From assembly GCA_964610155.1 (NCBI GenBank), contig CAZSUY010000011.1, forward strand, positions 1-57,110: a DNA stretch of 57,110 nucleotides, written 5' to 3'. Each line of letters opens with the position of its first letter. Within the stretch, counting starts at the first letter, position 1. Below the pieces are notes generated by a model, which searched no databases, was not told the origin of the DNA, and saw nothing but the letters and a program-made list of their open reading frames with translations. Source of the DNA: JAFGBM01 sp964610155 (lineage in GTDB: Bacteria > Actinomycetota > Actinomycetes > Actinomycetales > Demequinaceae). A program made the position numbers and the translations under genes. Positions 16,001 through 26,716 of the stretch are shown in pieces.

Positions 16001-17452
16001 ATGGGTGTTATGACCTTCCGGACTCACTCGTTGCGCTTGGCCACCGAGGCTGTGTGTGCCCGAGATGGGGTCGATGTTGCGGGACTTCCGGCTTCAGAGT
16101 TGCTTGAACTTTCGGGTCATGTGGCCCGGTTGCGGCGTGATGCTGATGTGTTGATGGCTGAGGTTGCTGCCGAGATTCGTCGACGCTCCGAGACTGCTGA
16201 CGCTGGAATGGGGTTCGCTACTCGGCAAGGATTTCGCTCCGCTGGGGAGCTTGTGGCTCAGACGACGGGTGGGAGTTTTGCTGAGGCACGGAGGCTTATG
16301 GTCGCGGGTGGCCTTCTCGCTGACGCTGAATCGGCCGTGTGCGGGGACGATGTCGGTCAGGGTGACGATGCCGCTCAGTCTGGTGTTGGGGGCATGCAAG
16401 GCGGGGGTGTATCGGCTGGGGGTGTGTCGGGTGTTGTTGAGCGGTCACCGATGGCACGGTTTCGTTCCGATCTCGCGGCGGCAGTGCGGGAGGGGCGGAT
16501 CGGTATTGATGCGGCGGCGCTCTTTGCCGATGCGATTGGGACACTTTCCGATAGGGCAGTCGTTCTTGACGGGGAGGCTTCTATTGACACGGAACGGACG
16601 CGGAGTTTGTTTGCGAAGGCGCTCAATAAGGCGGAGGGTTTGCCCTTGCATAAGGTCCGCAAACTGGCGTGGCAGGCTCAAGCGTTTGCGGATCCGAGGG
16701 GTTGGGAGGAGAGGGAGGAACACCAACATGAGGCTAGGGCACTCACTGTCAGGGACGATACGGACGGTATGGTCACCTTGACGGCACGGCTCACCCCACT
16801 TGCGGCCGCCCCGGTGCGGGCGGTGTTGGATGCGGGAGTCAGGTGGGCTTTGAAGGCGCGGCGCGATAATCCGGATTCTGATACGAGGACCCCATGGCAG
16901 ATGCGTGCCGACATCCTCACAGATCTCTGTCGACATGCGCTTGACTGCACTGAGGCAACGAGTGGTGTCAAGACCACGGTCGTCATACGTATGACTCGTA
17001 CCGACCTAGAGTCTGGGTTGGGTGTGGGTGAAATTGATGGGTTGCCCCAACCGGTGAGTGTGGGGGCGTTGCGTCGTGCCGCGGCAGACGCCGAAATCAT
17101 TCCAGCGGTACTCGGTGGGGTGTCTGAGGTCCTCGACTGGGGTCGGTCACGTCGCCTCTTCACCCCGACCCAACGCCTCGCCCTCGTCGAACGTGACGGT
17201 GGGTGTGCCTGGTGTAACGCACCACCTTCGTGGTGTGAAGCCCACCATATTGACTGGTGGGAACGAGACACCGGACCCACAGACCTAGGAAACGCGGTAC
17301 TGATGTGTGCACGCTGTCACCATCGGATCCACCGCGACGGTTGGGACATCGACATACAAAACCAAGTCGTGCACTTCATCCCACCACCCTCAGTCGACCC
17401 GACCCGCACCCCCCACATCGGCGGACGACAACGCTACGACCTCGCAGCCTAA
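16001..17452 (+). CDS. DUF222 / HNH endonuclease domain protein
   Basis: The product is 483 residues. The N-terminal DUF222 (13E12-repeat-like) region contains ELSGHVARLRRDADVLMAEVAAEIRRR and GFRSAGELVAQTTG. A low-complexity glycine-rich insert lies near residue 125. The C-terminus is an HNH nuclease with CAWCNAPPSWCEAHHIDWW and CARCHHRIHRDGW, holding the metal-binding cysteines and catalytic histidines. Such genes are numerous in Actinobacteria and often mobile-associated, but no element ends are seen here. Codons use more T and A at third positions in the first half than the neighbours do. The start could also be the ATG at 16010. Confidence 0.85.
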   Translation: MGVMTFRTHSLRLATEAVCARDGVDVAGLPASELLELSGHVARLRRDADVLMAEVAAEIRRRSETADAGMGFATRQGFRSAGELVAQTTGGSFAEARRLMVAGGLLADAESAVCGDDVGQGDDAAQSGVGGMQGGGVSAGGVSGVVERSPMARFRSDLAAAVREGRIGIDAAALFADAIGTLSDRAVVLDGEASIDTERTRSLFAKALNKAEGLPLHKVRKLAWQAQAFADPRGWEEREEHQHEARALTVRDDTDGMVTLTARLTPLAAAPVRAVLDAGVRWALKARRDNPDSDTRTPWQMRADILTDLCRHALDCTEATSGVKTTVVIRMTRTDLESGLGVGEIDGLPQPVSVGALRRAAADAEIIPAVLGGVSEVLDWGRSRRLFTPTQRLALVERDGGCAWCNAPPSWCEAHHIDWWERDTGPTDLGNAVLMCARCHHRIHRDGWDIDIQNQVVHFIPPPSVDPTRTPHIGGRQRYDLAA

Positions 17453-17463
17453 GATCCGCCTCG

Positions 17464-17579
17464 CGGCTCAGTCTCCGCCTCGCTGCATAGGTTCCACCTC
17501 GCTGGGAAGTCTCCGGGAAGTCTCCGCCTCCCGGCTCAGTCTCCGCCTCGCTGGGAAGTCTCCGGGAAGTCTCCGCCTC
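17464..17579. repeat. Short direct repeats downstream of the HNH gene
   Basis: A 30-base unit beginning GCTGGGAAGTCTCCGGGAAG occurs at 17501-17530 and again at 17550-17579. A second unit, CGGCTCAGTCTCCGCCTCGC, occurs at 17464 and 17532. The motif TCTCCGCCTC appears four times. The array is noncoding on both strands as far as can be seen and fills most of the 197-base gap. Confidence 0.8.
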
Positions 17580-17637
17580 GCAGCCTAGACCCCGCTCATC
17601 GATGTCATGACACCCCGGACGTGTCACACCCCGGCCC

Positions 17638-17643
17638 TACGGT
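17638..17643 (+). promoter_or_regulatory. -10 hexamer TACGGT, leaderless
   Basis: TACGGT is followed by six bases (TGAGGT) and the ATG at 17650. Confidence 0.4.
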
Positions 17644-17649
17644 TGAGGT

Positions 17650-17865
17650 ATGAAGATCGACTGCGATACATGTGTGATCCGCGGTAGCGCGTGTGCGGAC
17701 TGCGTCGTTTCCTTCCTCACCGTGGCAGCGGGGGAGCGTCAACTGGCGGCTTCGGACGGCAGGGGTCCCATCGAGATGGACGATGAGCAGGCTGCGGCCG
17801 TGCACGAATTCTCCAGGGGAGGGCTCGTGCCTCCGCTGCGGCACCTCGCTTCCGGGGCGGCCTAG
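17650..17865 (+). CDS. Small four-cysteine protein of unknown function
   Basis: The 71-residue protein starts MKIDCDTCVIRGSACADC, giving four cysteines in a CxxC-x6-CxxC pattern that could bind zinc or an Fe-S cluster. The remainder is an amphipathic, acidic tail. Very similar short proteins occur widely in Actinobacteria without an assigned role. It ends five bases before the convergent acyl-CoA ligase gene. Confidence 0.7.
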   Translation: MKIDCDTCVIRGSACADCVVSFLTVAAGERQLAASDGRGPIEMDDEQAAAVHEFSRGGLVPPLRHLASGAA

Positions 17866-17870
17866 CCCCC

Positions 17871-19664
17871 CTAAATCGACGAACGATCGTCGATGTAGAG
17901 GGCCTCGATGTCGCTCGCGAAGTCCTTGAGGACGCGTGATCTCTTCACCTTAAGAGAAGGGGTCAGATAGTCGTTGAGAATGGTGAAGTCTGTGAAGAGG
18001 ATTCGATACTTCCGGATGCTCTCCGCCCTCGATACCGCTCGGTTGGTGCGCTCGATGGCCTTCTCCAACTCGGCCTTCACTGCGGGATGGGCTGCGGCCT
18101 CCTCGACCGTCATCTCCTCCATATCGTGGGCCTTGAGCCACCCGGGCAACGCCTCCTGGTCAAGGGTGATGAGTACGCCAATGAAGGGCTGAGCGTCCCC
18201 GATGGCGACACACTGGCTTATGAGGGGGTGGGCGCGTAGCCGGTCCTCAAGGACGGCGGGGGCGACGTTCTTGCCTCCTGCGGTCACGATGAGATCCTTC
18301 TTGCGTCCCGTAATCATGAGGAACCCATCGGCATCCACCGCGCCGATGTCTCCGGTGTGGAACCACCCCTTCTGGATGGCGTCCTTGGTGGCCTTTTCGT
18401 TCCGGTAGTACCCAGAGAAGACGATGTCACCCTTGAGGAGAATCTCCCCGTCGGGCGCGATCTTCGACTCGAGCCCCGGAAGGGGAACGCCGACCGTCCC
18501 GATCCTGTTTTTATTAGGACGGTTAACGTGGGAGGCCGCCGTTGTCTCCGTGAGGCCATACCCCTCAAGGACGATCAGGCCGAGGCCCCTATAGAAGTGC
18601 GCGAGCCGCTCCCCAAGCGGTGCCCCACCGGAGACCGCCCACTTGACCCGGCCACCCATGGCGTGGCGGATGTGCTTGAGCACCAGGCGGTCGGCAAGAC
18701 CGTGACGGAACCTGAGTCCCTTCGACGGGCCCTCTGGGGTATCGAGCGCCTTCGAGTAGTCGATGGCCTGCTTGGCGGCCCACCGGAAGATCTTGAGCTT
18801 CCCTCCTGCCGTGGCCTTCTGCTCGGCGCCGTTGTAGACCTTCTCGAACACCCGAGGGACGGAGACGAGGAGGGTCGGGTGGAAGGTTGCCATCTCGCCG
18901 GCTAGTTTCAGGGAGTCCGGGCAATACCCGATGACCGTACCGGAGTAGATGCAGGCAGTCTGGATGATGCGAGCGAAGATGTGGGCGAGCGTCATGAACT
19001 GGAGGGTGTTCCCGCCCTCTAGGACCTCGTGAAGTTCCTCGCGAACCCCGACTGCCTGGCGGCACATGTTGAAGTGGCTAAGCATGACCCCCTTAGGGCG
19101 ACCGGTGGTGCCGGACGTATAGATGATGGTGCTGACGTCATCGGGTTTGGCGGCCGCCGCGCGCTTGTCGAGCTCGGCGTCGGTGACCCCTTTGCCGGCC
19201 TTGGCAAGCGCCTCCACCGCACCCTCATCGATGCACCGGATGTCGGAGACGGGAGACTGTCCATGCGAGATATCTCGCACGATGGCGAGGTGCTCCCTCG
19301 TCTCGACGAAGACAAGCCGAATGTCGGAATCGGAGGTGATCCAGTCAACTTGCTCGCCCGACGATGTGTCATAAATGGGAACGGGTATCCCGTGAGCGAA
19401 GAGGATTGCGAAGTCAAGATAGGTCCATTCGAAGCGTGTGCGTGCCATGATTCCCACGCGGTCTCCGGGTTTGAGGCCTTCTGCTATCAGGCCTTTGGCA
19501 ATTGCCCGGACATCTTCGAGGGCCTCGGCCCCCGTGATGTCCCTCCAGCTGCCCTTGCCGTCCGATTCCTGAAGGACGACGGCGTCTGCGAACTCGGTCC
19601 ACGCTTGGGTGACCAAAGCGGGCATGTTGACTGGACAGGACGTAACGGTCTTTTTGGGTCCCAT
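17871..19664 (-). CDS. Long-chain acyl-CoA ligase (AMP-forming)
   Basis: The enzyme activates fatty acids to acyl-CoA through an acyl-adenylate. The 597-residue product has the P-loop-like IIYTSGTTGRPKGVMLSH, the YGLTETTAASHVN adenylate motif, WFHTGDIGAVDADGFLMITGRKKDLIVTAGGKNVAP, and the C-terminal domain hinge. It resembles the actinobacterial FadD15 type. The start at 19664 follows GGAGGCGAT at good spacing. The divergent PlsC-like acyltransferase gene nearby fits a shared role in phospholipid acyl supply. Confidence 0.9.
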   Translation of the reverse strand: MGPKKTVTSCPVNMPALVTQAWTEFADAVVLQESDGKGSWRDITGAEALEDVRAIAKGLIAEGLKPGDRVGIMARTRFEWTYLDFAILFAHGIPVPIYDTSSGEQVDWITSDSDIRLVFVETREHLAIVRDISHGQSPVSDIRCIDEGAVEALAKAGKGVTDAELDKRAAAAKPDDVSTIIYTSGTTGRPKGVMLSHFNMCRQAVGVREELHEVLEGGNTLQFMTLAHIFARIIQTACIYSGTVIGYCPDSLKLAGEMATFHPTLLVSVPRVFEKVYNGAEQKATAGGKLKIFRWAAKQAIDYSKALDTPEGPSKGLRFRHGLADRLVLKHIRHAMGGRVKWAVSGGAPLGERLAHFYRGLGLIVLEGYGLTETTAASHVNRPNKNRIGTVGVPLPGLESKIAPDGEILLKGDIVFSGYYRNEKATKDAIQKGWFHTGDIGAVDADGFLMITGRKKDLIVTAGGKNVAPAVLEDRLRAHPLISQCVAIGDAQPFIGVLITLDQEALPGWLKAHDMEEMTVEEAAAHPAVKAELEKAIERTNRAVSRAESIRKYRILFTDFTILNDYLTPSLKVKRSRVLKDFASDIEALYIDDRSSI

Positions 19665-19799
19665 ATCGCCTCCGTTGGCTCTCGTCTCGTGGTCGCCACG
19701 ATACCCTGTGGGGGCGAATAGGTGAATCGTTCGCTCACTCGCTTTTTTGTTGGGCATGGTGGCGGGTTAGCCTAGACCTGGAAACGAGAGGCAGGCTCA

Positions 19800-20516
19800 A
19801 TGTATTACCAGTTGTTCAGGCACGTTCTCCTAGGCCCTGGGCTCAAGATCATCTACCGGCCGTGGGCGGAGGGGCTGAAGAATATCCCCGAAAGTGGGCC
19901 AGCCATCCTCGCTAGCAATCACCTCTCGTTCGCCGATTCGATCTTCCTTCCCCTCGTCATGAAGAGGAAGCTCGTTTTCCTTGGAAAGGCCGAGTATTTC
20001 GATGGTCGAGGGATCAAGGGCGCTGCGACCAGGGCTTTCATGGCGGGAGTGGGGACAATCCCGGTCAATCGGGGTGGGGGACGTGCCTCCGAGGCCGCCC
20101 TCAGGACCGGGCTCCAGGTACTTGCGAACGGTGAGCTCTTGGGAATTTATCCGGAGGGAAGCCGTAGCCCGGACGCCCGCCTCTACCGAGGCAAGACCGG
20201 CGTTGCCCGTCTCGCGATCGAATCAGGGGTTCCCGTCGTTCCTGTCGCCATGATCGATACCCACATCGCGCAACCGATTGGGAGGAGGATTCCCAACCGT
20301 CATCCGACGGGGGTCAGGGTCGGCGAACCGCTTGAATTCTCGTCGTACGCGGGTCGCCAGGAGGAGCGGAAAGCTCTTCGCGAGGTGACGGATACGATCA
20401 TGGCCGCGATTCAGGACGTCTCTGGACAGGAATACGTCGATCGCGATTCTGCCAAGCTCAAGAGGGAAATCGATCACGAACGGCGGGGCATCTGGGATGG
20501 AGAGTTGGGGGACTAG
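19800..20516 (+). CDS. plsC: 1-acylglycerol-3-phosphate acyltransferase (PlsC family)
   Basis: The 238-residue membrane-associated acyltransferase makes phosphatidic acid from lysophosphatidate and acyl donor. Visible motifs are NHLSFADSIFLP (the H-x4-D catalytic motif), GTIPVNRGGG, YPEGSRSPDARLYRGKTG (phosphate-binding EGxR) and VPVVPVAM. The first 20 residues are moderately hydrophobic. A purine-rich GAGAGGCAGG site precedes the ATG. It is the first gene of a plus-strand run with the phosphofructokinase and DAHP synthase. Confidence 0.88.
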   Translation: MYYQLFRHVLLGPGLKIIYRPWAEGLKNIPESGPAILASNHLSFADSIFLPLVMKRKLVFLGKAEYFDGRGIKGAATRAFMAGVGTIPVNRGGGRASEAALRTGLQVLANGELLGIYPEGSRSPDARLYRGKTGVARLAIESGVPVVPVAMIDTHIAQPIGRRIPNRHPTGVRVGEPLEFSSYAGRQEERKALREVTDTIMAAIQDVSGQEYVDRDSAKLKREIDHERRGIWDGELGD

Positions 20517-20535
20517 GGTTCTGCGTGCCCACCCC

Positions 20536-20541
20536 TAGAAT
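20536..20541 (+). promoter_or_regulatory. -10 hexamer TAGAAT upstream of the phosphofructokinase gene
   Basis: TAGAAT matches the actinobacterial -10 consensus and lies 36 bases before the ATG. No clear -35 is seen. It would give a short leader with the AAAGG ribosome-binding site. Confidence 0.35.
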
Positions 20542-20577
20542 GGGGGCATTCGCCAGCAGCCCGACGAAAGGCATTCT

Positions 20578-21780
20578 ATGTCCGTCCATCGTGTCGCCCT
20601 CCTTACGGCAGGAGGCTTCGCCCCGTGCCTCTCATCTGCGGTCGGGTGCTTTATCGGCCGCTACACGGAGATCGCTCCGGAGATCGAGATCATCGCGTAC
20701 CAGCACGGGTACCGCGGGCTGCTCAAGGGAGAATTCGTTGTCGTGACGGATGAGGTGCGGAAGCAGGCGGACATCCTTCACGGATTTGGAGGTAGCCCGA
20801 TCGGCAACAGCCGGGTCAAGCTGACCAATGTGGCCGACTGCGTCAAGCGTGGCCTCGTCAAGGAGGGAGAGGATCCCCTTGAGGTGGCCGCGAACCAGTT
20901 GAAGGCCGACGGCGTCGACGTGTTGCATACGATCGGTGGGGATGACACAAACACGACGGCGGCCGACCTCGCCGCCTACCTCGAACTCAACGGATACGAC
21001 CTCACCGTGGTCGGCCTACCCAAGACGATCGACAATGACATCATCCCGATCAAGCAGTCCCTGGGCGCGTGGAGCGCGGCCGAGCAGGCGAGCCTGTTCG
21101 CCAAGAACGTCATCGGAGAACACCGTTCGGGCCCCAGGATGCTCATCGTCCATGAGGTCATGGGGCGATCCTGTGGGTGGCTGACGGCCGCATCCGCACG
21201 GAAGTACCGACAGTGGCTCGACACCAGGCAGTGGGTGCCGGGAATCGGACTCTCCCGTGAAAGGTGGGAGATCCACGCCGTCTACGTGCCGGAGATGGAT
21301 TACGACCTCGACGCCGAGGCCGTCCGCCTCAAGAAGGTCATGGACGACATCGGAAACGTCAACATCTTCCTAAGCGAGGGCGCTGGCGTACCCGAGATAG
21401 TCAAGGAGATGGAGGAGGCCGGTCAGGAGGTCGTACGAGACCCCTTCGGACACGTCATGCTCGACACGATCAACCCTGGGGTGTGGTTCGCCCAGCAATT
21501 CGCGGATCATCTCGAGGCAGAGAAGGTCATGGTGCAGAAATCCGGCTACTTCTCACGGTCGGCAGGGGCGAACCTCCAGGACCTACGCCTGATCGAGTCC
21601 ATGACGGACTACGCGGTCGAATGCGCCTTGAGGGGAGAAGCCGGCGTCATCGGGCACGACGAGGAGGACGGTGGCCGCCTCAAGGCGATCGCCTTCCCCC
21701 GCATCGAGGGGCACAAGGCCTTCGATATCTCGCTGCCTTGGTTCACCCAGATGCTGAAGGAGATAGGGCAGTCGCCATGA
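20578..21780 (+). CDS. Pyrophosphate-dependent 6-phosphofructokinase
   Basis: The enzyme interconverts fructose 6-phosphate and fructose 1,6-bisphosphate using PPi. The 400-residue product has LLTAGGFAPCLSSAVG, the PPi-type GGDDTNTTAADL (ATP enzymes have Gly where the second Asp stands), LPKTIDNDIIP and the MGRSCGWL loop. A PPi enzyme makes this glycolytic step reversible. The stop overlaps the DAHP synthase start as ATGA, so the two are translationally coupled. Confidence 0.9.
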   Translation: MSVHRVALLTAGGFAPCLSSAVGCFIGRYTEIAPEIEIIAYQHGYRGLLKGEFVVVTDEVRKQADILHGFGGSPIGNSRVKLTNVADCVKRGLVKEGEDPLEVAANQLKADGVDVLHTIGGDDTNTTAADLAAYLELNGYDLTVVGLPKTIDNDIIPIKQSLGAWSAAEQASLFAKNVIGEHRSGPRMLIVHEVMGRSCGWLTAASARKYRQWLDTRQWVPGIGLSRERWEIHAVYVPEMDYDLDAEAVRLKKVMDDIGNVNIFLSEGAGVPEIVKEMEEAGQEVVRDPFGHVMLDTINPGVWFAQQFADHLEAEKVMVQKSGYFSRSAGANLQDLRLIESMTDYAVECALRGEAGVIGHDEEDGGRLKAIAFPRIEGHKAFDISLPWFTQMLKEIGQSP

Positions 21781-23126
21781 AATCGTCTGAGGACCCGCTG
21801 GTGGCCGCCGGGGTCGACTCGTACCTCACGAAGAAGGCGCGCCAGCAGCCAACGTGGCCCGATCGCGAGGCGCTCGCGGCCGCGAGCCGCGAACTCTCCA
21901 CCAAGCCTCCGCTCGTCTTTGCGGGCGAGGCGGACGTGCTTCGCGGCCTTATGGCCGCAGCTGGTGAGGGACGGGCCTTCGTCCTCCAAGGAGGGGATTG
22001 CGCGGAGACCTTCGCCGAGTCGACGGCGGACCGGATTCGAAGCAAGATCAAGACCATCCTCCAGATGGCCGTCATCCTCACCTATGGGGCGAGCCTTCCT
22101 GTTGTCAAGATCGGGAGGATGGCCGGGCAGTACGCCAAGCCCCGGTCTTCGGACAACGAGACTCGCGACGGTGTGGAACTGCCGGCCTACCGCGGTGACA
22201 TCGTCAATCGCATCGGCTTCACGCCTGAGGAGCGCACCCCGGATCCGCGCCGGCTCATCGAGGCGTACCACACGTCGGCGGCGACCCTCAACCTGATTCG
22301 TGCCTTCACCAAGGGAGGCTTCGCAGACCTCCGGCTCGTCCATGAGTGGAACAAAGGTTTCACCGCCAACCCCGCGTACTCCAAGTTCGAAAAGATGGCG
22401 GCGGAGATCGATCGAGCCGTGCGCTTCATGGCCGCCTGTGGGGAATACTTCGATTCGCTCCGCACGGTGGACCTGTTCTCGAGCCACGAGGCTCTCCTCT
22501 TGGATTACGAGCGGCACCTTACCCGCATCGACTCCCGCACGGGCGACCCGTACGATTGCTCTGCCCACTTCCTCTGGATAGGGGAGCGCACCCGTGGTTT
22601 GGACGGTGCCCACGTGGAGTTCATGTCGAAGATCAAGAACCCCATCGGGGTCAAGTTGGGCCCCACCGCGGCCCCGGCCGACGCCGTTGCGCTCATGGAG
22701 CGCCTCAACCCCGACGGCATTCCCGGCAGGTTGACGTTCATCACGCGGATGGGTGCGGACAAGGTCCGTGACGCCTTGCCGCCGATCGTCGAGGCCGTAC
22801 GGGATTCCGGCGCACCGGCAACGTGGATAACGGATCCGATGCATGGGAACACGTTCACGTCTGAATCCGGATTCAAGACCCGCCGCTTCGAGACCATCCT
22901 CGACGAGGTGAGGGGCTTCTTCGAGGTTCACCGCGCGGCGGGAACGACGCCCGGGGGGATTCACATCGAGTTGACCGGTGACGACGTCACCGAGGTCATG
23001 GGCGGTACGGAGGAGATCGACGACAAGAAACTGTGCGAGCGGTACGAGACCCTCGTCGACCCGAGGCTCAACCATCAGCAGTCACTCGAGATGGCGTTCC
23101 TCGTGTCGGAGCTGCTCCAGCACTAG
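21777..23126 (+). CDS. aroG: 3-deoxy-7-phosphoheptulonate synthase, class II
   Basis: The enzyme condenses phosphoenolpyruvate and erythrose 4-phosphate, the first step of the shikimate pathway. The 449-residue product has the class II landmarks FVLQGGDCAETF with the metal-binding cysteine, KIGRMAGQYAKPRS, LRLVHEWNKGF, FLWIGERTRGLDGAHVEF, GVKLGPTA and HGNTFTSESGFKTR. The start is the ATG overlapping the phosphofructokinase stop. The much longer open frame to the left is its upstream extension and reads through that gene out of frame. The M. tuberculosis homologue is also close to pknL, as here. Confidence 0.95.
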   Translation: MKSSEDPLVAAGVDSYLTKKARQQPTWPDREALAAASRELSTKPPLVFAGEADVLRGLMAAAGEGRAFVLQGGDCAETFAESTADRIRSKIKTILQMAVILTYGASLPVVKIGRMAGQYAKPRSSDNETRDGVELPAYRGDIVNRIGFTPEERTPDPRRLIEAYHTSAATLNLIRAFTKGGFADLRLVHEWNKGFTANPAYSKFEKMAAEIDRAVRFMAACGEYFDSLRTVDLFSSHEALLLDYERHLTRIDSRTGDPYDCSAHFLWIGERTRGLDGAHVEFMSKIKNPIGVKLGPTAAPADAVALMERLNPDGIPGRLTFITRMGADKVRDALPPIVEAVRDSGAPATWITDPMHGNTFTSESGFKTRRFETILDEVRGFFEVHRAAGTTPGGIHIELTGDDVTEVMGGTEEIDDKKLCERYETLVDPRLNHQQSLEMAFLVSELLQH

Positions 23127-23142
23127 AAGAGTTGATCTAGCA

Positions 23143-25086
<1,944 letters not shown>

Positions 25087-25092
25087 CACCCC

Positions 25093-25098
25093 ATTCTA
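25093..25098 (-). promoter_or_regulatory. -10 hexamer TAGAAT of pknL, leaderless
   Basis: TAGAAT plus six bases leads to the GTG at 25086 rather than the GTG three bases earlier. It shares an 84-base gap with the divergent regulator gene. Confidence 0.45.
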
Positions 25099-25158
25099 GG
25101 AGTGAGGAATCACGGGCGGCTGACCGACGCGAGGATGGGCGATGTCGCCCGTGTTCTG

Positions 25159-25164
25159 TACCCT
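25159..25164 (+). promoter_or_regulatory. -10 hexamer TACCCT of the Rv2175c-like gene, leaderless
   Basis: TACCCT is followed by six bases and the ATG at 25171. Confidence 0.4.
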
Positions 25165-25170
25165 TGTCGC

Positions 25171-25521
25171 ATGGCCAGCGAGACGATGTGGTTGACGCTT
25201 CCCGATGTTGCCGAGCGTTTGGGCGTTGCCGTCACGAGGGTGCGGGAACTCATCCGTGAACGCCAGTTGCTCGCGGTTCGCCGTGAGGAAGATGGCGTGC
25301 TCCAGATGCCTGCAGCATTCCTAATCGATGGCGAGTCCGGCGAGACGGCGATTCCGACGCTCCGAGGCACCATCATCGTCCTCGCGGACGCTGGGATGGA
25401 CGTCGACGGGATCATGCGCTGGCTACTGAGTGAGAACGACGAGTTGGGCGAGGCCCCGGTTGACGCGCTTCGCTCTGGCAAGAAGGCCTCCGTGCGGCGC
25501 GTCGCCCAGGCCGCGTATTAA
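25171..25521 (+). CDS. Rv2175c-family DNA-binding protein
   Basis: The 116-residue protein has an N-terminal winged helix-turn-helix, TLPDVAERLGVAVTRVRELIRERQLLAVRREEDG, similar to excisionase/MerR folds, and a C-terminal domain of the Rv2175c family. In M. tuberculosis the homologue is phosphorylated by PknL, which abolishes DNA binding. The divergent arrangement here suggests the same pair. The start is ATG 25171, with a leaderless -10. The open frame upstream lacks conserved sequence. Confidence 0.85.
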   Translation: MASETMWLTLPDVAERLGVAVTRVRELIRERQLLAVRREEDGVLQMPAAFLIDGESGETAIPTLRGTIIVLADAGMDVDGIMRWLLSENDELGEAPVDALRSGKKASVRRVAQAAY

Positions 25522-25531
25522 CGGCTGCGTT

Positions 25532-26608
25532 CTAGCGGTCGCGATCGGTAGCGTCGGCAGCGATTTTCTGGAGCATCGACCCATATGGCTCGACAAGGTT
25601 GAGGCTCGCGATTCGTTCCTGAGCCAACCGCGCCGATTCCTCGATCTCCTGCTCGACGGCCTCCAAGGCTCCCACCTCTCGTACCACGTCCAGTACTGCG
25701 GCGATGTCCGCTTCTGAGGCTTTGCGGACCCCAAGGGCGTGGCGTAAAACCGATCGCTGGCCAGCGTTGGCGCGTGTCCAGGCATGCCACATGAGTAGGG
25801 TTCTCTTCCCCTCGCGGATGTCCCCGCCGCAGGGTTTGCCGGTGACCGTAGGGTCACCGCACAGGCCAAGAATGTCATCCCGCAGTTGGAAGGCCAGGCC
25901 CAGGGGGACGCCTGCTCCCTTTGCCGACTCGATGAGAGCGTCGCCCATCCCGGCCGATGCCGCACCGAGGGCGAGGGGGGCCTCTCCGGTGTATGCCGCG
26001 GTCTTGGCTCGCATGGTCTGACGGATGTCTGTCTCCTGGTCATCCAGGGAGTCGATGGGTTGGGTTGCGACCCTCATGTCGAGATACTGCCCAGCTATGA
26101 CGAGGTCGACGGTGTCGTGGAAGAGCGAGACGACCCGATCCCGCGGTGTGACGTCGAGTGAACTCGTGGCGGAATGGAGGGCGCGGTTGGCGGACATGAG
26201 GGCCACATCACCGGCGAGTATCGCGCCGGCCTCTCCGAAGGCTCGGGGGTCGCCCTCCCACCCACGGTCCCGATGGCGGGTCTCGAAGTTCCGATGCGCC
26301 GAGGGGCGGCCACGGCGGGTGTCGGAGTCATCGAGGATATCGTCGTGGAGAAGGGCTCCCGTGTGGAACAGTTCGAGCGCGGCACCGAGGGCGATCGCCG
26401 CCCTGGGGTTCTGGCCGCCATGGGCGTGGTGGGAGGCAACCAGGAGGATCGACCGGAGGCGCTTTCCCCCATCGGTGGTGTTCGCTATGACCTGGGTGAT
26501 GTCATGGCTAGCGGCGCCGACGGGGACCATTGCAGCTGTGATCGAAGCCAGGGTGGCCAGGATGGTACGGTCTACGCCCTTCCGCCACTCTTCGCGCTCG
26601 TCGTCCAC
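25532..26608 (-). CDS. Polyprenyl diphosphate synthase (trans-isoprenyl)
   Basis: The 358-residue enzyme extends allylic diphosphates with isopentenyl diphosphate. The first aspartate-rich motif is LLHDDILDDSDTRRG and the second QLRDDILGLCGD, with GGKRLRSILL near the N-terminus. The chain length (GGPP or longer) cannot be decided by eye. An IdsA2-like gene occurs at the same place beside Rv2175c and pknL in mycobacteria. The GTG start has TAGGCT and six bases before it, so it may be leaderless. It is convergent with the Rv2175c-like gene, 10 bases apart. Confidence 0.9.
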   Translation of the reverse strand: MDDEREEWRKGVDRTILATLASITAAMVPVGAASHDITQVIANTTDGGKRLRSILLVASHHAHGGQNPRAAIALGAALELFHTGALLHDDILDDSDTRRGRPSAHRNFETRHRDRGWEGDPRAFGEAGAILAGDVALMSANRALHSATSSLDVTPRDRVVSLFHDTVDLVIAGQYLDMRVATQPIDSLDDQETDIRQTMRAKTAAYTGEAPLALGAASAGMGDALIESAKGAGVPLGLAFQLRDDILGLCGDPTVTGKPCGGDIREGKRTLLMWHAWTRANAGQRSVLRHALGVRKASEADIAAVLDVVREVGALEAVEQEIEESARLAQERIASLNLVEPYGSMLQKIAADATDRDR

Positions 26609-26614
26609 GGAGTC

Positions 26615-26620
26615 AGCCTA
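26615..26620 (-). promoter_or_regulatory. -10 hexamer TAGGCT of the prenyl synthase gene, leaderless
   Basis: On the minus strand TAGGCT is followed by six bases (GACTCC) and the GTG at 26608. The same hexamer and spacing occur before the topoisomerase subunit B gene. Confidence 0.45.
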
Positions 26621-26716
26621 CGGGGAGCGCGAGAGGCGATGGTGCACTCGCGTCCACAGGATTGCTACACCGGCCTCCCATCCCCCTTCCTTGTTCGCGA
26701 TAGGCCATGAACGAGC

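Noticed and set aside
21264..21776. Long upstream extension of the DAHP synthase frame.
   Set aside because: It overlaps the phosphofructokinase gene out of frame with no conserved sequence. The ATGA start at 21777 fits the family N-terminus.
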